In this document: one piece after another, positions 52,232 through 62,510 of the stretch | Layout of the letters: each line of letters begins with the position of its first letter | How positions within the stretch are numbered: the first letter of the stretch is position 1 | NCBI RefSeq assembly: GCF_003591655.1 | Contig: NZ_QVRA01000006.1 | Location: 186,001-250,000, forward strand | Direction of reading: 5' to 3' | DNA length: 64,000 nt | DNA from: Sphingobium terrigena | Lineage (GTDB): Bacteria > Pseudomonadota > Alphaproteobacteria > Sphingomonadales > Sphingomonadaceae | Made by a program: the position numbers and the translations under genes | The notes under the pieces: generated by a model | What the model was told of the DNA's origin: nothing | Seen by the model: only the letters and a program-made list of their open reading frames with translations | Database searches by the model: none

Positions 52232-53197
52232 TCAAACCGTGCGACCGAGCCAGTCGGCGACCTTTTGCGCGATGGCGCGGAAGGCATCGGCATGGATGCC
52301 TTCGCCAGCAGCGGGAGGATCGCCAGCGTCTGACTGGCGGCGGATGTCGATGGCGAGCGGGACGCGGCCGAGGAACGGCATCGCCATCTCGCCCGCTGCG
52401 GTTTCCGCCCCGCCAGTCCCGAACGGATCGGAGATTTCGCCGCAATGGGGGCAGGCATAGCCCGCCATATTTTCAACCAGCCCAATCATCGGCACGCCGA
52501 CCTGCGTAAAGAGGCTGACCGCGCGGGTCGCGTCGATCAAGGCCAGATCCTGCGGGGTGGAGACGATCACCGCGCCCGCCGGCTTATGCTTCTGCACCAT
52601 GGTCAGCTGAATGTCGCCGGTGCCGGGCGGCATGTCCACGACCAGCAATTCGGTTTCGCCCCAGTCGGCGTCGATCAGTTGCGACAGGGCATTGCCAACC
52701 ATAGGCCCGCGCCACGCCAGCGCTTTGCCCGGTTCGACCAGATGCGCCATCGACAGCATCGGGATGCCGGCCACGCCGGTGACGGGGATCAGTTTCTTTT
52801 CGCGCGCCTGGGGCTTCTGGTCCTCGCTGCCCATCAGCCGGGCTTGCGAGGGACCGTAAATGTCGGCGTCGACCAGGCCGACCTTGTGGCCAAGGCGGTG
52901 GAGCGCGACTGCCAGATTGGCCGAGAGGGTGGATTTGCCCACCCCGCCCTTGCCCGACGCGACCGCGATGATGCGCAGCGGGCGGCGTTCAGCCGTCTGG
53001 GCGATGCGGACATCGGTGACGCCCGGCACGGTCATCCCGCCGTCGCGGATCGCGGCGAGGATCGCGTCACGCTGGTCGGGACCAAGCCCGCCCACGTCGA
53101 GCGCGAGGGTCATGATGCCGTCCTTGACGCGCGGCGCGCTGGCGCGGCCATTGGTCAGAGCGGTCAGGCGGGCGGTAAAATCGGCGATATCGGTCAT
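52232..53197 (-). CDS. apbC: Mrp/NBP35-family iron-sulfur carrier ATPase
   Basis: Assembles or carries Fe-S clusters for apo-proteins. It has 321 residues: an N-terminal MIP18-like domain (1-90, LTALTNGRASAPRVKDG), the deviant Walker A SGKGGVGKSTLSANLAVAL, DADIYGPSQARLMG, MPPGTGDIQLT, and the cluster-binding YACPHCGEISDPFG (CxxC). The N-terminal DUF59 domain fused to the ATPase is the usual alphaproteobacterial form. It is divergent from hflK and is separated from the CoA-binding gene by 171 bp in which I see no gene. Confidence 0.93.
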   Translation of the reverse strand: MTDIADFTARLTALTNGRASAPRVKDGIMTLALDVGGLGPDQRDAILAAIRDGGMTVPGVTDVRIAQTAERRPLRIIAVASGKGGVGKSTLSANLAVALHRLGHKVGLVDADIYGPSQARLMGSEDQKPQAREKKLIPVTGVAGIPMLSMAHLVEPGKALAWRGPMVGNALSQLIDADWGETELLVVDMPPGTGDIQLTMVQKHKPAGAVIVSTPQDLALIDATRAVSLFTQVGVPMIGLVENMAGYACPHCGEISDPFGTGGAETAAGEMAMPFLGRVPLAIDIRRQSDAGDPPAAGEGIHADAFRAIAQKVADWLGRTV

Positions 53198-53270
53198 GGC
53201 GACGCCCTGTAGGAAATAATCGCAGCCATTGGCACTGTTTTTCGTGGATAAGCCTTCCTATAGAAGAGCG

Positions 53271-54395
53271 ATGAAAAGAATTTTCGGGTGGATGCCCGGC
53301 ATCATGAGCATGGCTCAAGGGCCTTGGGGCGGAAAAAGCGACGGGCCGGATGGCAATGACGGGAAAGGTCCGGGCGGCGATGGCGGCCCGCGCAACCCAT
53401 GGACCCAGCCCAGCCGGCCCACCGGCCAGAAAGGTCCGTCGGCGATCGACGAACTGCTGCGGCGGGGGCGCGAAAGCTTTGGCCAGGGCGGCGGCGGTGG
53501 CGGCTTTGGCGGCCTGCCCCCGCGCGCCAATGGCAAGGCGTTGTGGCCTGCGGCGGTCGCGCTGCTGGTGGTATTGTGGCTGGTGCTGACCAGTTTCCAT
53601 CGGGTCGGCCCGCAGGAACGCGGCGTTGTGACCTTCCTTGGTAAATATAGCCGCACGCTGTCGCCGGGTATCAGCCTGACCATGCCCGCCCCGTTCGAGA
53701 CGGTGTCGACGGTGGACGTGGAAGAAATCCGCACCATCGACGTCGGATCGACTAATGCGGAAAGCGAAAATCTGGTGCTGACCGGCGACCAGAATATCAT
53801 CGACCTCGCTTATTCGGTGCGCTGGAATATCCGCAACCCGGAGCTGTATCTGTTCCAGTTGTCGGACCCGGACGCCGCCGTGCGTGAAGTCGCCGAAAGC
53901 GCGATGCGGTCCGTGCTGGCAAGCGTCAGCCTGGACGATGCGCTCGGCGCGGGCCGCACCGCAATCGAACAGCAGGTCGAGCAGCGGATGCAAGAGATAC
54001 TCGACGGCTACCGTTCGGGCATCCGTATTCAGGGTGTCGCGATCAAGCAGGCCGATCCGCCAAGCGCGGTCAATGATGCGTTCAAGGCCGTGTCGGCGGC
54101 GCAGCAGACCGCGCAAACCTATCTGAACGAAGCGCGCGCTGCGGCCCAGCAGGTGACGGCCAAGGCGCAGGGCGAGGCTGCGTCGTTCGACAAGGTCTAT
54201 GAGCAATATCGCCTGTCGCCCGACGTGACCCGCCGCCGCATGTATTATGAAACCATGGAGGGCGTGTTGTCGAACGTCGACAAGACGATTGTGGAAGGCG
54301 GCAATGTAACGCCCTATCTGCCGCTGCCCGAAATCAAACGCCGCGCGGAGGCGACGCCTGCCCCCGGCGCGACGACCGTTACGGGAGGCCAGTGA
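53271..54395 (+). CDS. hflK: FtsH protease modulator HflK
   Basis: A membrane-bound SPFH-domain protein that with HflC cages FtsH and restrains proteolysis. About 374 residues: a cytosolic Gly-rich N-terminus (GGKSDGPDGNDGKGPGGDGG), one membrane helix (about 92-108, AAVALLVVLWLVLTSF) and an SPFH domain with RVGPQERGVVTFLGKYSRTL, then coiled-coil (AAQQTAQTYLNEARAAAQQV). Starts further into the N-terminus (53292, 53304) are possible. It overlaps hflC at the stop, and both are followed by degP, the usual hflKC-degP group of alphaproteobacteria. Confidence 0.93.
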   Translation: MKRIFGWMPGIMSMAQGPWGGKSDGPDGNDGKGPGGDGGPRNPWTQPSRPTGQKGPSAIDELLRRGRESFGQGGGGGGFGGLPPRANGKALWPAAVALLVVLWLVLTSFHRVGPQERGVVTFLGKYSRTLSPGISLTMPAPFETVSTVDVEEIRTIDVGSTNAESENLVLTGDQNIIDLAYSVRWNIRNPELYLFQLSDPDAAVREVAESAMRSVLASVSLDDALGAGRTAIEQQVEQRMQEILDGYRSGIRIQGVAIKQADPPSAVNDAFKAVSAAQQTAQTYLNEARAAAQQVTAKAQGEAASFDKVYEQYRLSPDVTRRRMYYETMEGVLSNVDKTIVEGGNVTPYLPLPEIKRRAEATPAPGATTVTGGQ

Positions 54396-55243
54396 TGCCA
54401 GTCCTATTTCGCCAGCCCATAGCGCTTGCGCTGATCGCCCTGTTCCTGCTGATCGTGGTCGGCAGCACGGTGACGATCGTGCCGGAAACCCGGCAGGGCG
54501 TGATCGTGCGCTTTGGCGATCCCAAGGCGATCATCAACCGCTATCGCCAGAATGAGACGTTCGGCAATACCGGTGCCGGCATCATCCTGCGCTGGCCGTT
54601 TATCGACCAGATCGTGTGGATCGACAAGCGGGTGCTGTCGGTCGAGATGGAGCGGCAGCAGGTGCTGTCCACCGACCAGCTGCGTTTGCAGGTCGATGCC
54701 TTCGCCCGTTATCGCATCGTCGACCCGCTGCGCATGTATATTGCCGCGGGCAATGAGGAACGGGTGTCGGACGCGCTGCGCCCGATCCTGGGGTCGGCGC
54801 TGCGCAACGAACTGGGCAAGCGGCCCTTTGCCGCGCTGCTCAGCCCCGAACGGGGCCAGGTGATGCAGAATATCGAGGCCGGGCTGGACCGGGTCGCGCG
54901 CCAATATGGGGCGGAGATTGTCGATGTGCGGATCAAGCGCGCCGACCTGCCCGATGGCACGCCGCTGGAAAGCGCCTTCACCCGGATGCGGACGGCGCGT
55001 GAGCAGGAAGCGCTGACGATCCGCGCGCAGGGGGCCAAGCAGGCGCAGATCATCCGCGCCGAAGCGGACGCCAACGCCGCGCGCATCTATGCCGAAAGTT
55101 TCGGGAAAGACCCGTCCTTCTATGATTTCTATCGGGCGATGCAGAGCTATCGCTATACCTTCTCGCCCGATCGCACCGGGCAGACCAACATCATCCTGTC
55201 GCCGAACAACGAGTTTCTGCAACAATTTCAGGGACGTAAGTGA
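54395..55243 (+). CDS. hflC: FtsH protease modulator HflC
   Basis: The partner of HflK. It has 282 residues, a membrane helix near the N-terminus (about 7-28, IALALIALFLLIVVGSTVT), an SPFH domain with PETRQGVIVRFGDPK, and the coiled-coil-like TRMRTAREQEALTIRAQGAK. ATG at 54395 is preferred over the GTG at 54392 because GGGAGG lies 7 nt before it. It is translationally coupled to hflK. A complex palindromic repeat separates it from degP. Confidence 0.93.
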   Translation: MPVLFRQPIALALIALFLLIVVGSTVTIVPETRQGVIVRFGDPKAIINRYRQNETFGNTGAGIILRWPFIDQIVWIDKRVLSVEMERQQVLSTDQLRLQVDAFARYRIVDPLRMYIAAGNEERVSDALRPILGSALRNELGKRPFAALLSPERGQVMQNIEAGLDRVARQYGAEIVDVRIKRADLPDGTPLESAFTRMRTAREQEALTIRAQGAKQAQIIRAEADANAARIYAESFGKDPSFYDFYRAMQSYRYTFSPDRTGQTNIILSPNNEFLQQFQGRK

Positions 55244-55267
55244 CAGGGGCTGATCTGCCCGAAATCA

Positions 55268-55390
55268 TCCTCCCCTTTAAGGGGAGGTGGATGGCCGCAG
55301 GCCATACGGAGGGGTGTCAAGCTATCGAGAGGGTGACACCCCTCCACCATCGGCTACGCCGACGGTCCCCCTCCCCTTGCAGGGGAGGAT
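55268..55390. repeat. Multi-hairpin intergenic element, family E
   Basis: About 123 bp with four stems: CCTCCCCTTTAAGGGGAGG at the left end, GGAGGGGTGTCA (55309-55320)/TGACACCCCTCC (55334-55345) with a 13-nt centre, CCATCGGCTACGCCGACGG, and CCCTCCCCTTGCAGGGGAGG at the right. The left and right ends are mutually complementary, so the whole folds like a cloverleaf. It is a dispersed-type repeat rather than a coding region, although one frame is open through it. Confidence 0.75.
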
Positions 55391-55535
55391 TGATAATGTC
55401 GCGCGAAACTAATCATGCCGGATCATTTCGGAACCAGCATCATTCAATGAGGGTTAAGGCAAGGCGGCGCATGTCCGGCTCTCCATCGAGAGTCCCGCCT
55501 TCCATTTCCTGAAGATCATGAGAGGACCGTCACGA

Positions 55536-57044
55536 GTGCGTTACGCTTATGCCATTACCGGCGCCCTGTTGCTGGGCGGCACCGCCATAGCCATCACATC
55601 CCCCATCGTCGGCGCGCAGACTGCGCAGAATGAAGGATTGCAGGCCGCCGCCCCGGCGGGCGCGCCCGCAAGCCTGGCCGACATGGTCGAAAAGCTGCAA
55701 CCCGCGGTCGTCAACATTTCCACCAAGCAGCGGGTGGCGGTTCCACAAAACCCCTTTGCCGGCACCCCCTTTGGCGACCTATTCGGCCAGGGCCAGGCGC
55801 CGGGCGGACGGCCTCAGACGCGGCAGGCCCAGTCGCTGGGATCAGGCTTCCTGATTTCGGCTGATGGCTATATCGTCACCAACAACCATGTCGTGTCGGC
55901 AGGCGCGGAAGGCGCCAGCGTCGATTCGATCACGGTGACGCTGACCAACAAGGAAGAATATAGCGCCAAGCTGGTGGGCCGCGATCCCGCGACCGATCTG
56001 GCGGTGCTGAAGATCGACGCGAAAAAGCCCCTGCCCTTCGTGAAGTTCGGCGACAGCAGCAAGGCGCGCGTGGGCGACTGGGTCGTCGCTATCGGCAATC
56101 CCTTCGCCCTGTCCGGCACGGTGACGGCGGGCATCATCTCCGCCCTGCATCGCGGCACTGGCGGCACTTATGACAAGTTTATCCAGACCGATGCGTCGAT
56201 CAATCAGGGCAACAGCGGTGGCCCGATGTTCGACATGCGCGGCAATGTGATCGGCATCAACAGCCAGATTTTGTCGCCGTCGGGCGGCAATGTCGGCATC
56301 GGCTTTGCCATTCCGTCCGAACAGGCTGCGCCGATCGTCGCGACCCTGCGTCAGGGGCAGAGCGTCAAGCGCGGCTATCTGGGCGTGCAGATCAGCCCGC
56401 TGGGCGAGGATCTGGCCGACTCGCTGGGTCTGGCCAAGAATCGCGGCGAATTCGTCCAGGGCGTCGAGCCGGGCAAGGGTGCGGACAAGGCCGGGATCAA
56501 GGCTGGCGACGTGATCGTCGCGGTCAATGGTCAGGAAGTGAACCCGGACCAGAATCTGTCCTCGATCGTCGCCAGCCAGCCGATCGGCAGCAAGGTGCCG
56601 ATCGTCCTGATCCGTAGCGGTCAGCGCCAGACGGTGACCGCGATCGTCGGTGAGCGTCCAACCGAAGATGAACTGAACAACTTCGCCCCGCAACAGGATG
56701 AGGATTTCAGCCAGCAGGACCAGAATCCGGGTCAGGCAGCGCAGCAATCGCTGGGCATTTCGGCGATCCCGCTGACGCCGAGCATCATCCGCCAGCTGGG
56801 CGTGGCCGCCGATACGCGCGGCGTGGTGATCACTGCCGTTGACGGTTCGACCGATGCCGGGGCCAAGGGGCTGCGGCGTGGCGATGTCATCATCAGCGCC
56901 AACAACCGCCCGGTCACCAGCCAGGCGGAGCTGGACGCGCAGGTCAAGGCGGTGGCGGCACAGAACCGCAACGCCATCCTGCTCCAGGTGCTGCGTCGCG
57001 GCCAGCAGCCGATTTTCCTGCCGGTGCGTTTGCGCGATAAATAA
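55536..57044 (+). CDS. degP: Periplasmic serine protease/chaperone, Do family
   Basis: Degrades or refolds damaged envelope proteins. From the GTG at 55536 it has 502 residues: signal peptide (AITGALLLGGTAIAITSPIV, cleaved near GAQT), a trypsin-like domain with the triad H118 (VTNNHVVS), D154 (ATDLAVLKID) and S227 (QGNSGGPMFD), then two PDZ domains (about 275-370 and 405-500). An AGAGGA ribosome-binding site favours the GTG; an ATG at 55518 would add six residues. It is downstream of hflKC and ends at a palindromic element that can serve as terminator. Confidence 0.94.
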   Translation: MRYAYAITGALLLGGTAIAITSPIVGAQTAQNEGLQAAAPAGAPASLADMVEKLQPAVVNISTKQRVAVPQNPFAGTPFGDLFGQGQAPGGRPQTRQAQSLGSGFLISADGYIVTNNHVVSAGAEGASVDSITVTLTNKEEYSAKLVGRDPATDLAVLKIDAKKPLPFVKFGDSSKARVGDWVVAIGNPFALSGTVTAGIISALHRGTGGTYDKFIQTDASINQGNSGGPMFDMRGNVIGINSQILSPSGGNVGIGFAIPSEQAAPIVATLRQGQSVKRGYLGVQISPLGEDLADSLGLAKNRGEFVQGVEPGKGADKAGIKAGDVIVAVNGQEVNPDQNLSSIVASQPIGSKVPIVLIRSGQRQTVTAIVGERPTEDELNNFAPQQDEDFSQQDQNPGQAAQQSLGISAIPLTPSIIRQLGVAADTRGVVITAVDGSTDAGAKGLRRGDVIISANNRPVTSQAELDAQVKAVAAQNRNAILLQVLRRGQQPIFLPVRLRDK

Positions 57045-57102
57045 GCGCCGCGCTTGCCGGAACGTGCTTCCGCTCTGTAGGGTGGATGCAGCCATATCAG
57101 AC

Positions 57103-57188
57103 CCGTTCGGGCTGAGCTTGTCGAAGCCTTGTCTTTCTTCTCAAGAAGAACGGCCCTTCGACAGGCTCAGGGCGAACGGGTGTTTTTT
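57103..57188. repeat. Palindromic element, family D-like, doubling as terminator
   Basis: CCGTTCGGGCTGAGCTTGTC (57103-57122, continuing GAAG to 57126) pairs with the complementary arm 57156-57179 (CTTCGACAGGCTCAGGGC...). A small TTCTT/AAGAA hairpin sits in the loop, and a T-run (TTTTTT, 57183-57188) follows on the plus strand. The arms share the CTTCGACAGGCTCAG block with the element at 29579. Confidence 0.75.
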
Positions 57189-57205
57189 GTCAGGGGATTG
57201 GGCGG

Positions 57206-58837
57206 ATGAGCGACGGCATTTTCATTGGTCTGGGCGCGCCGGACAAGGATGGCGGGGTCCGCCAGTTGCTCAACCTGCGCCGGGCCAATCGCCACGGGCT
57301 GATCGCTGGGGCGACCGGCACGGGCAAGACCGTGACGTTGCAGGGCATTGCCGAGAGTTTTTCCGCGCTGGGCGTGCCGGTGTTCCTGTCCGACGTGAAG
57401 GGCGACCTGTCCGGCATTGCCATGGCAGGCTCCCCGACTTTCAAAAATGCCGACAAGCTGGTTGCGCGGGCAGCGGAGATTGGCCTTTCCGACTATAGCT
57501 ATGCCGATAATCCGGCGATCTTCTGGGATCTGTACGGGGAGCAGGGTCACCCCATTCGCACCACCGTCAGCGAGATGGGACCGCTGCTGCTGGCGCGGTT
57601 GATGGGCCTCAACGAAACGCAGGAAGGCGTGCTGACCATCGCCTTCAAATATGCCGATGAGGAGGGGTTGCTGCTGCTCGACCTTGGCGATTTGCAGTCG
57701 ATGTTGGCCTATTGCGCGGAGAATGCCGATACGCTGTCTGCCCGCTACGGCAATGTCACCAAGGCGAGCGTCGGCGCGATCCAGCGGCAGTTGCTGCAAC
57801 TTGATTCGCAGGGCGGCGACCATTTCTTTGGCGAACCGGCGCTCGACATTCATGATTTTCTGAAAGTGGACGATCAGGGGCGCGGCTATATCAATGTGCT
57901 GGCCGCCGATAAGTTGATGCAGAGTCCCAAGCTCTATGCGACCTTCCTGCTGTGGCTCTTGTCCGAACTGTTCGAGACGCTGCCCGAAGTGGGCGATCCC
58001 GACAAGCCGGTGCTGATCTTCTTCTTTGACGAGGCGCATCTGCTGTTCGACGAGGCGCCCAAGGCGCTGACCGACAAGATCGAGCAGGTGGTGCGGCTGA
58101 TCCGGTCGAAGGGGGTGGGCGTCTATTTCGTGACCCAGAACCCGATAGACATACCAGAGGAAGTCGCCGGGCAATTGGGCAACCGGGTACAGCACGCGCT
58201 GCGCGCCTTCACCCCGCGCGACCAGCGCGCGATCAAGGCGGCGGCGGAGACGTTCCGCATCAATCCCGACCTGGATGTCGAGACGGCGATCACGCAATTG
58301 AAGGTCGGCGAGGCGCTGGTGTCGCTGTTGCAGGAGGATGGATCGCCCGGCATCGTCCAGCGCACGCTGATCGCGCCGCCGCGATCAAGACTGGGGCCGG
58401 TCTCGCCCAAAGAGCGGGCGATCATCCAGTCGATTTCGCCAGTGACAGGCAAATATGACGAGGCGATCGACCGGGAATCGGCGGAGGAGATATTAGCTGC
58501 GCGCGGCAATGCCGCAGCGGCGGCCGCGGAGGCGAAGAAGGCGCAGGATGAGGCCGAGCGGACCGCCGCCGTGCAGGCCAAGGCCGAAGCCAAGCAACGC
58601 GAACAGCAGATCAAGGAACAGGCGCGCGCGGACGCTGCCGCTGCGCGCGAGGCCGCCAAGCCATCGGCGATTGACAAGGCGATCCAGTCCGCCACCCGCG
58701 CCGCCGGTTCCTCGGTCGGACGGCAGGTCGCCAACGAACTGGGCCGCGCGGTGTTCGGCGGATCAAGCCGCAAATCGTCGGGCGGCGGGATTGCGGGGAA
58801 GCTGGTGCGGGGGATTTTGGGCAGCTTGTTCAGGTAA
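57206..58837 (+). CDS. YjgR/DUF853 HerA-like ATPase
   Basis: A 543-residue P-loop ATPase of the HerA/FtsK group. Walker A is [11 protein letters not shown] (K41), Walker B is [19 protein letters not shown], and [20 protein letters not shown] resembles the sensor and arginine-finger region. The last 120 residues are Ala/Lys/Glu-rich and probably coiled-coil ([20 protein letters not shown]), ending in the Gly-rich [18 protein letters not shown]. The family (YjgR, DUF853) is widespread and its role is unknown. Start at 57206 follows GGGGATTGGGCGG. Confidence 0.9.
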   Translation: MSDGIFIGLGAPDKDGGVRQLLNLRRANRHGLIAGATGTGKTVTLQGIAESFSALGVPVFLSDVKGDLSGIAMAGSPTFKNADKLVARAAEIGLSDYSYADNPAIFWDLYGEQGHPIRTTVSEMGPLLLARLMGLNETQEGVLTIAFKYADEEGLLLLDLGDLQSMLAYCAENADTLSARYGNVTKASVGAIQRQLLQLDSQGGDHFFGEPALDIHDFLKVDDQGRGYINVLAADKLMQSPKLYATFLLWLLSELFETLPEVGDPDKPVLIFFFDEAHLLFDEAPKALTDKIEQVVRLIRSKGVGVYFVTQNPIDIPEEVAGQLGNRVQHALRAFTPRDQRAIKAAAETFRINPDLDVETAITQLKVGEALVSLLQEDGSPGIVQRTLIAPPRSRLGPVSPKERAIIQSISPVTGKYDEAIDRESAEEILAARGNAAAAAAEAKKAQDEAERTAAVQAKAEAKQREQQIKEQARADAAAAREAAKPSAIDKAIQSATRAAGSSVGRQVANELGRAVFGGSSRKSSGGGIAGKLVRGILGSLFR

Positions 58838-58927
58838 AGCCATGGCATCGCACCGCCAAGAAAAGCTGCGTCCTTTGCCTGGCGCCATGGTTGCCTGTTT
58901 GCGGGGACAGCGGCTAAAGCCTTTGGC

Positions 58928-60232
58928 ATGACAGCCCCCTCCCCGCATCGCCATCCTCTGCATTTCAGCGATTTTCGGGCCTATCTGATCGGGCGGATGA
59001 CGGCGGTGCTGGCGCAGTACAGCATGATGATCGTGCTGGGCTGGCAAGCCTATAATATCGCGCGGGAAACGATGACGACGGCGGGCGCGTCGGCGCAGCT
59101 GGGGCTGATCGGTCTGGCGCAATTTTTGCCGCTGTTTTTCCTGACGCCGCTGACCGGATGGGTCGCGGATCATTATGACCGGCGGATCATCACCCGGCTG
59201 ACGCTGACATTGCTGACCGCTGCGGCGGCAGTGCTGGCTTTTGCGACCTTTGAGGGCTGGGTTGGCCTGCCGCTGATCTTTGGCATTGCGGTCATCGTCG
59301 GCATAGCCCGTGCTTTCAATGGCCCGGCCTATGGCGCGCTGGCCCCCAATCTGGTGCCGCGCGAGGTGCTGCCCAATGCCATCGCCATATCGGGCGTAGT
59401 GTGGCAGGCCGGGTCGATCGTAGGACCAGCGCTGGGCGGATACGCCTATGCGGCGACGCCCTGGGGCGCCTATGCGCTGGCGGCGATCCTCTATGCCGTG
59501 GCGCTGGGCGCGATGATGCTGATCGGCCCCGTGCCGCAGCCCGAACGCGACATCACCCGCCACCCGATCCGCCAGATGATCGACGGGCTGACCTATGTGC
59601 GAACCAACCGGCTGGTGCTGGCGACGATCACGCTGGACCTGTTCGCGGTGCTGCTGGCGGGGGCGACCGCGCTGTTGCCGGTTTATGCCCGCGACATATT
59701 GCATGTGGGATCGGCGGGACTGGGGCATCTGGCCGCGGCGCCGGGAATTGGCGCGGGGCTGGTGGCGTTGTGGTTCTCGTTTCGGCCATTGAAGAATGAC
59801 GTCGGCGTCAAGATGCTGGGGGCAGTCATCCTGTTCGGCATGGCCACCATAGCGTTCGGTTGCACCGCCTTCCTGCCGCGCAGCATCGCGATGGAATTTG
59901 GCATCGGCGCGCTGGTCGTGCTGGGCGCGGCGGACATGATTTCAGTGTTCGTGCGCCAGTCGCTGGTCCAGCTCCATACCCCCGACGCCATGCGCGGGCG
60001 GGTGTCGAGCCTGTCGCAGCTGACGATTTCGGCCTCCAACGAGCTGGGCGAGGCGGAAAGTGGCTTCCTTGCCGCGCTGGTCGGGCCGGTTGCCGCTGTC
60101 ATTGGCGGCGGCATCGGTGCTATCGTCATCACCCTGTTCTGGGCGCGGCTCTTTCCCGAATTGCGCCTTGCACGCACCTTCGACCCACCCGACATAAGGG
60201 CGGCGGACCTCAGCCAGGAGAAAGCCCCATGA
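58928..60232 (+). CDS. MFS exporter (EntS-like)
   Basis: A 434-residue major facilitator with about 12 helices. It begins [20 protein letters not shown] and has the A-like loop [14 protein letters not shown] between helices 2 and 3. The MFS_3 pattern resembles EntS-type exporters of siderophores and drugs. It is translationally coupled to cysK by a 4-bp overlap (ATGA), which makes export of a cysteine-related metabolite worth considering, though this is only inference. Confidence 0.85.
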   Translation: MTAPSPHRHPLHFSDFRAYLIGRMTAVLAQYSMMIVLGWQAYNIARETMTTAGASAQLGLIGLAQFLPLFFLTPLTGWVADHYDRRIITRLTLTLLTAAAAVLAFATFEGWVGLPLIFGIAVIVGIARAFNGPAYGALAPNLVPREVLPNAIAISGVVWQAGSIVGPALGGYAYAATPWGAYALAAILYAVALGAMMLIGPVPQPERDITRHPIRQMIDGLTYVRTNRLVLATITLDLFAVLLAGATALLPVYARDILHVGSAGLGHLAAAPGIGAGLVALWFSFRPLKNDVGVKMLGAVILFGMATIAFGCTAFLPRSIAMEFGIGALVVLGAADMISVFVRQSLVQLHTPDAMRGRVSSLSQLTISASNELGEAESGFLAALVGPVAAVIGGGIGAIVITLFWARLFPELRLARTFDPPDIRAADLSQEKAP

Positions 60233-61158
60233 AAGCTGCCACGATACTCGAAACCATCGGCAATACCCCCCATGTCCGGGTGAACCGGCTGTTTGGCGAT
60301 GCGCCTGAGGGCACAGAAGTCTGGATCAAGTCGGAACGCTCCAATCCGGGCGGGTCGATCAAGGACCGGATCGCGCTGGCCATGATCGAGGCGGCGGAGG
60401 CTTCGGGCGATCTGCAACCGGGCGGCACTATCATCGAGCCGACTTCGGGCAATACCGGCGTGGGACTGGCCATGGTCGCGGCGGTCAAGGGTTATAAGCT
60501 GGTGCTGGTCATGCCCGAAAGCATGTCGATCGAGCGGCGGCGGCTGATGCTGGCCTATGGCGCCAGTTTCGACCTGACCCCGCGCGAAAAGGGGATGAAG
60601 GGCGCGATCGAGCGCGCGCTGGAGCTGGTGGCGCAGACCCCCAATAGCTGGATGCCGCAGCAGTTCGAGAATCCCGCCAATATCGCGATCCATGCCCGCA
60701 CCACCGCGCAGGAGATATTGGCCGACTTTGCCGACGCGCCGATCGACGTGCTGATTACCGGCGTCGGCACTGGCGGGCATATTACCGGCACGGCGGAGGT
60801 GCTGAAAAAGGCCTGGCCGGGGATCAAGGTCTATGCGGTCGAACCGACCCTGTCACATGTCATCAGCGGCGGCCAGCCCGGCCCGCACCCGATCCAGGGG
60901 ATTGGCGCGGGATTCATTCCGGCCAACCTGCATACCCAGTTGCTCGACGGGGTGATCCAGGTCGATCCGGCCGATGCGAAGGACTATGCGCGGCGGTCGG
61001 CCAGCGAGGAGGGTATCCTTGTGGGCATTTCTTCGGGCGCGACGCTGGCGGCGATTGCGCAGAAGCTGAAGGAACTGCCTGCGGGCAGCCGGGTGCTGGG
61101 CTTCAACTATGATACGGGCGAACGCTATCTGTCCGTGCCCGATTTCCTGCCGGAATGA
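60229..61158 (+). CDS. cysK: Cysteine synthase A (O-acetylserine sulfhydrylase)
   Basis: A PLP enzyme making L-cysteine from O-acetylserine and sulfide. It has 309 residues: [16 protein letters not shown] lysine K45 in [31 protein letters not shown], the PLP-phosphate loop [15 protein letters not shown], and the C-terminal [10 protein letters not shown]. Start at 60229 has CCAGGAGAAAGCCCC before it. The upstream MFS gene ends inside its start codon. The next gene begins 10 bp after it. Confidence 0.95.
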   Translation: MKAATILETIGNTPHVRVNRLFGDAPEGTEVWIKSERSNPGGSIKDRIALAMIEAAEASGDLQPGGTIIEPTSGNTGVGLAMVAAVKGYKLVLVMPESMSIERRRLMLAYGASFDLTPREKGMKGAIERALELVAQTPNSWMPQQFENPANIAIHARTTAQEILADFADAPIDVLITGVGTGGHITGTAEVLKKAWPGIKVYAVEPTLSHVISGGQPGPHPIQGIGAGFIPANLHTQLLDGVIQVDPADAKDYARRSASEEGILVGISSGATLAAIAQKLKELPAGSRVLGFNYDTGERYLSVPDFLPE

Positions 61159-61168
61159 TCATCACATT

Positions 61169-62500
61169 ATGACGAATGGATCCGTTTCCAACGAGCCGCA
61201 TCCCTGGGTGTGGCTCGTCTGGCTGGCGCTGTTCGTCGGCCTGCCGGCCGCTGTGGCGGGATGGGAACCGCGTGCGCCGCGCGAGGGGACGGCGGCGCGT
61301 TTTGCCCATGCGGCCTCATCCCGCGCGATCAGGCCGTCTACCCCGCCCCCGACCGTCGAACCGGTTGCCGTCTATGCGCTGCCTGCCGATCGCGCGCGGG
61401 CGCTCAATGCCACCATCCCCTTTTCCCGACTGTCCAACCCGGCGGCGCGACCATTCCGGTTTGAAGGGTCTGCCACCGACCTGGCCCGCGCCGTGGATTG
61501 CCTGGCCGCCGCGCAAATCTATGAAGCGGGTGATGATGCCGTCGGGCAGCGGGCTGTCGCGCAGGTCGTGCTCAATCGCGTACGCCATCCCGCCTTCCCC
61601 AAAACAGTGTGCGGCGTCGTCTTTCAGGGGCAGGAACGGGCCACTGGTTGCCAGTTCACCTTCAGTTGCGACGGCGCACTGGCCCGCACGCCCTCCCCCG
61701 CTGTCTGGGATCGGGCGCGGGCCATTGCGCGCGGCGCGCTGGCGGGCGACGTGTTCGCGCCGGTGGGCTATGCTACCCATTATCATACCGACTGGGTCGT
61801 TCCCTATTGGAGCGGCAGCCTGGACAAGCTGGCACGCGTCGGCACGCATCTCTTCTTCCGCTGGCGCGGCTGGTGGGGGACGGCGCCTGCCTTTCGCGCT
61901 TATGGCACCAGCGGTGGCGAACCGCTGATCGAGCGGATTGCGCGCCTGTCTCCTGCGCACGGCATTGCGGGCCTGCCGCTGCCCAGCGCCATCACGCCGA
62001 TGGCCGACAGCGCCGACGCGATCGCCGCGCAGGCGCGGCAGGCGATCGGTCTTGACCAGATCGGCAAGAGCGTGGGCGGCGTCAGGCTGATCGCTTTGGC
62101 TGACATCCGCAGTTTTTTGGTCGAATTACCACGCGGCAGCAGACCCGACAGCTGGCCCGAAAGCGCCCGCACCTTCTGCGCGGGGCGATCACAATGCCGG
62201 ATCATGGGGTGGACGGCACATGACGCGCCGAAGGAATTGCCGTTGACGCTGGCCAATCTGGCCGCAATGCGGTTTTCCTACATTCACGATACGCAGAATG
62301 GATTGCAGCGGGCCTTGTGGAACTGCGACAAGATCCCGCGCACCGACAAAGGCGACTGTATGCGTCGGCGGGTGCCGGTCGCCATGCCGGTGCCGCCAGC
62401 GCCAACCGGACTGGCCGGGGTGCGGCGCATGGACCGTTTTGAAACGGTAAAGATTGCGCCAATGCCGGAAACGTCGACAAGCGACGCCGGCCAGCCCTGA
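61169..62500 (+). CDS. SleB-type cell-wall hydrolase, membrane-anchored
   Basis: A 443-residue envelope protein: one N-terminal helix (about 13-30, WVWLVWLALFVGLPAAVAGW), a Pro-rich linker, then a Hydrolase_2 (SleB-like) domain about residues 115-230: AAAQIYEAGDDAVGQRAVAQ with the catalytic glutamate, VLNRVRHPAFPKTVCGVVFQ and GCQFTFSCDG. A further C-terminal region of about 200 residues has four cysteines and no recognised fold. It probably hydrolyses peptidoglycan during growth or division. It begins 10 bp after cysK. Confidence 0.88.
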   Translation: MTNGSVSNEPHPWVWLVWLALFVGLPAAVAGWEPRAPREGTAARFAHAASSRAIRPSTPPPTVEPVAVYALPADRARALNATIPFSRLSNPAARPFRFEGSATDLARAVDCLAAAQIYEAGDDAVGQRAVAQVVLNRVRHPAFPKTVCGVVFQGQERATGCQFTFSCDGALARTPSPAVWDRARAIARGALAGDVFAPVGYATHYHTDWVVPYWSGSLDKLARVGTHLFFRWRGWWGTAPAFRAYGTSGGEPLIERIARLSPAHGIAGLPLPSAITPMADSADAIAAQARQAIGLDQIGKSVGGVRLIALADIRSFLVELPRGSRPDSWPESARTFCAGRSQCRIMGWTAHDAPKELPLTLANLAAMRFSYIHDTQNGLQRALWNCDKIPRTDKGDCMRRRVPVAMPVPPAPTGLAGVRRMDRFETVKIAPMPETSTSDAGQP

Positions 62501-62510
62501 AAACCAATGA

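Noticed and set aside
55240-55512. 90-codon frame after hflC
   Set aside because: It runs through the palindromic repeat element and has no protein-like features.
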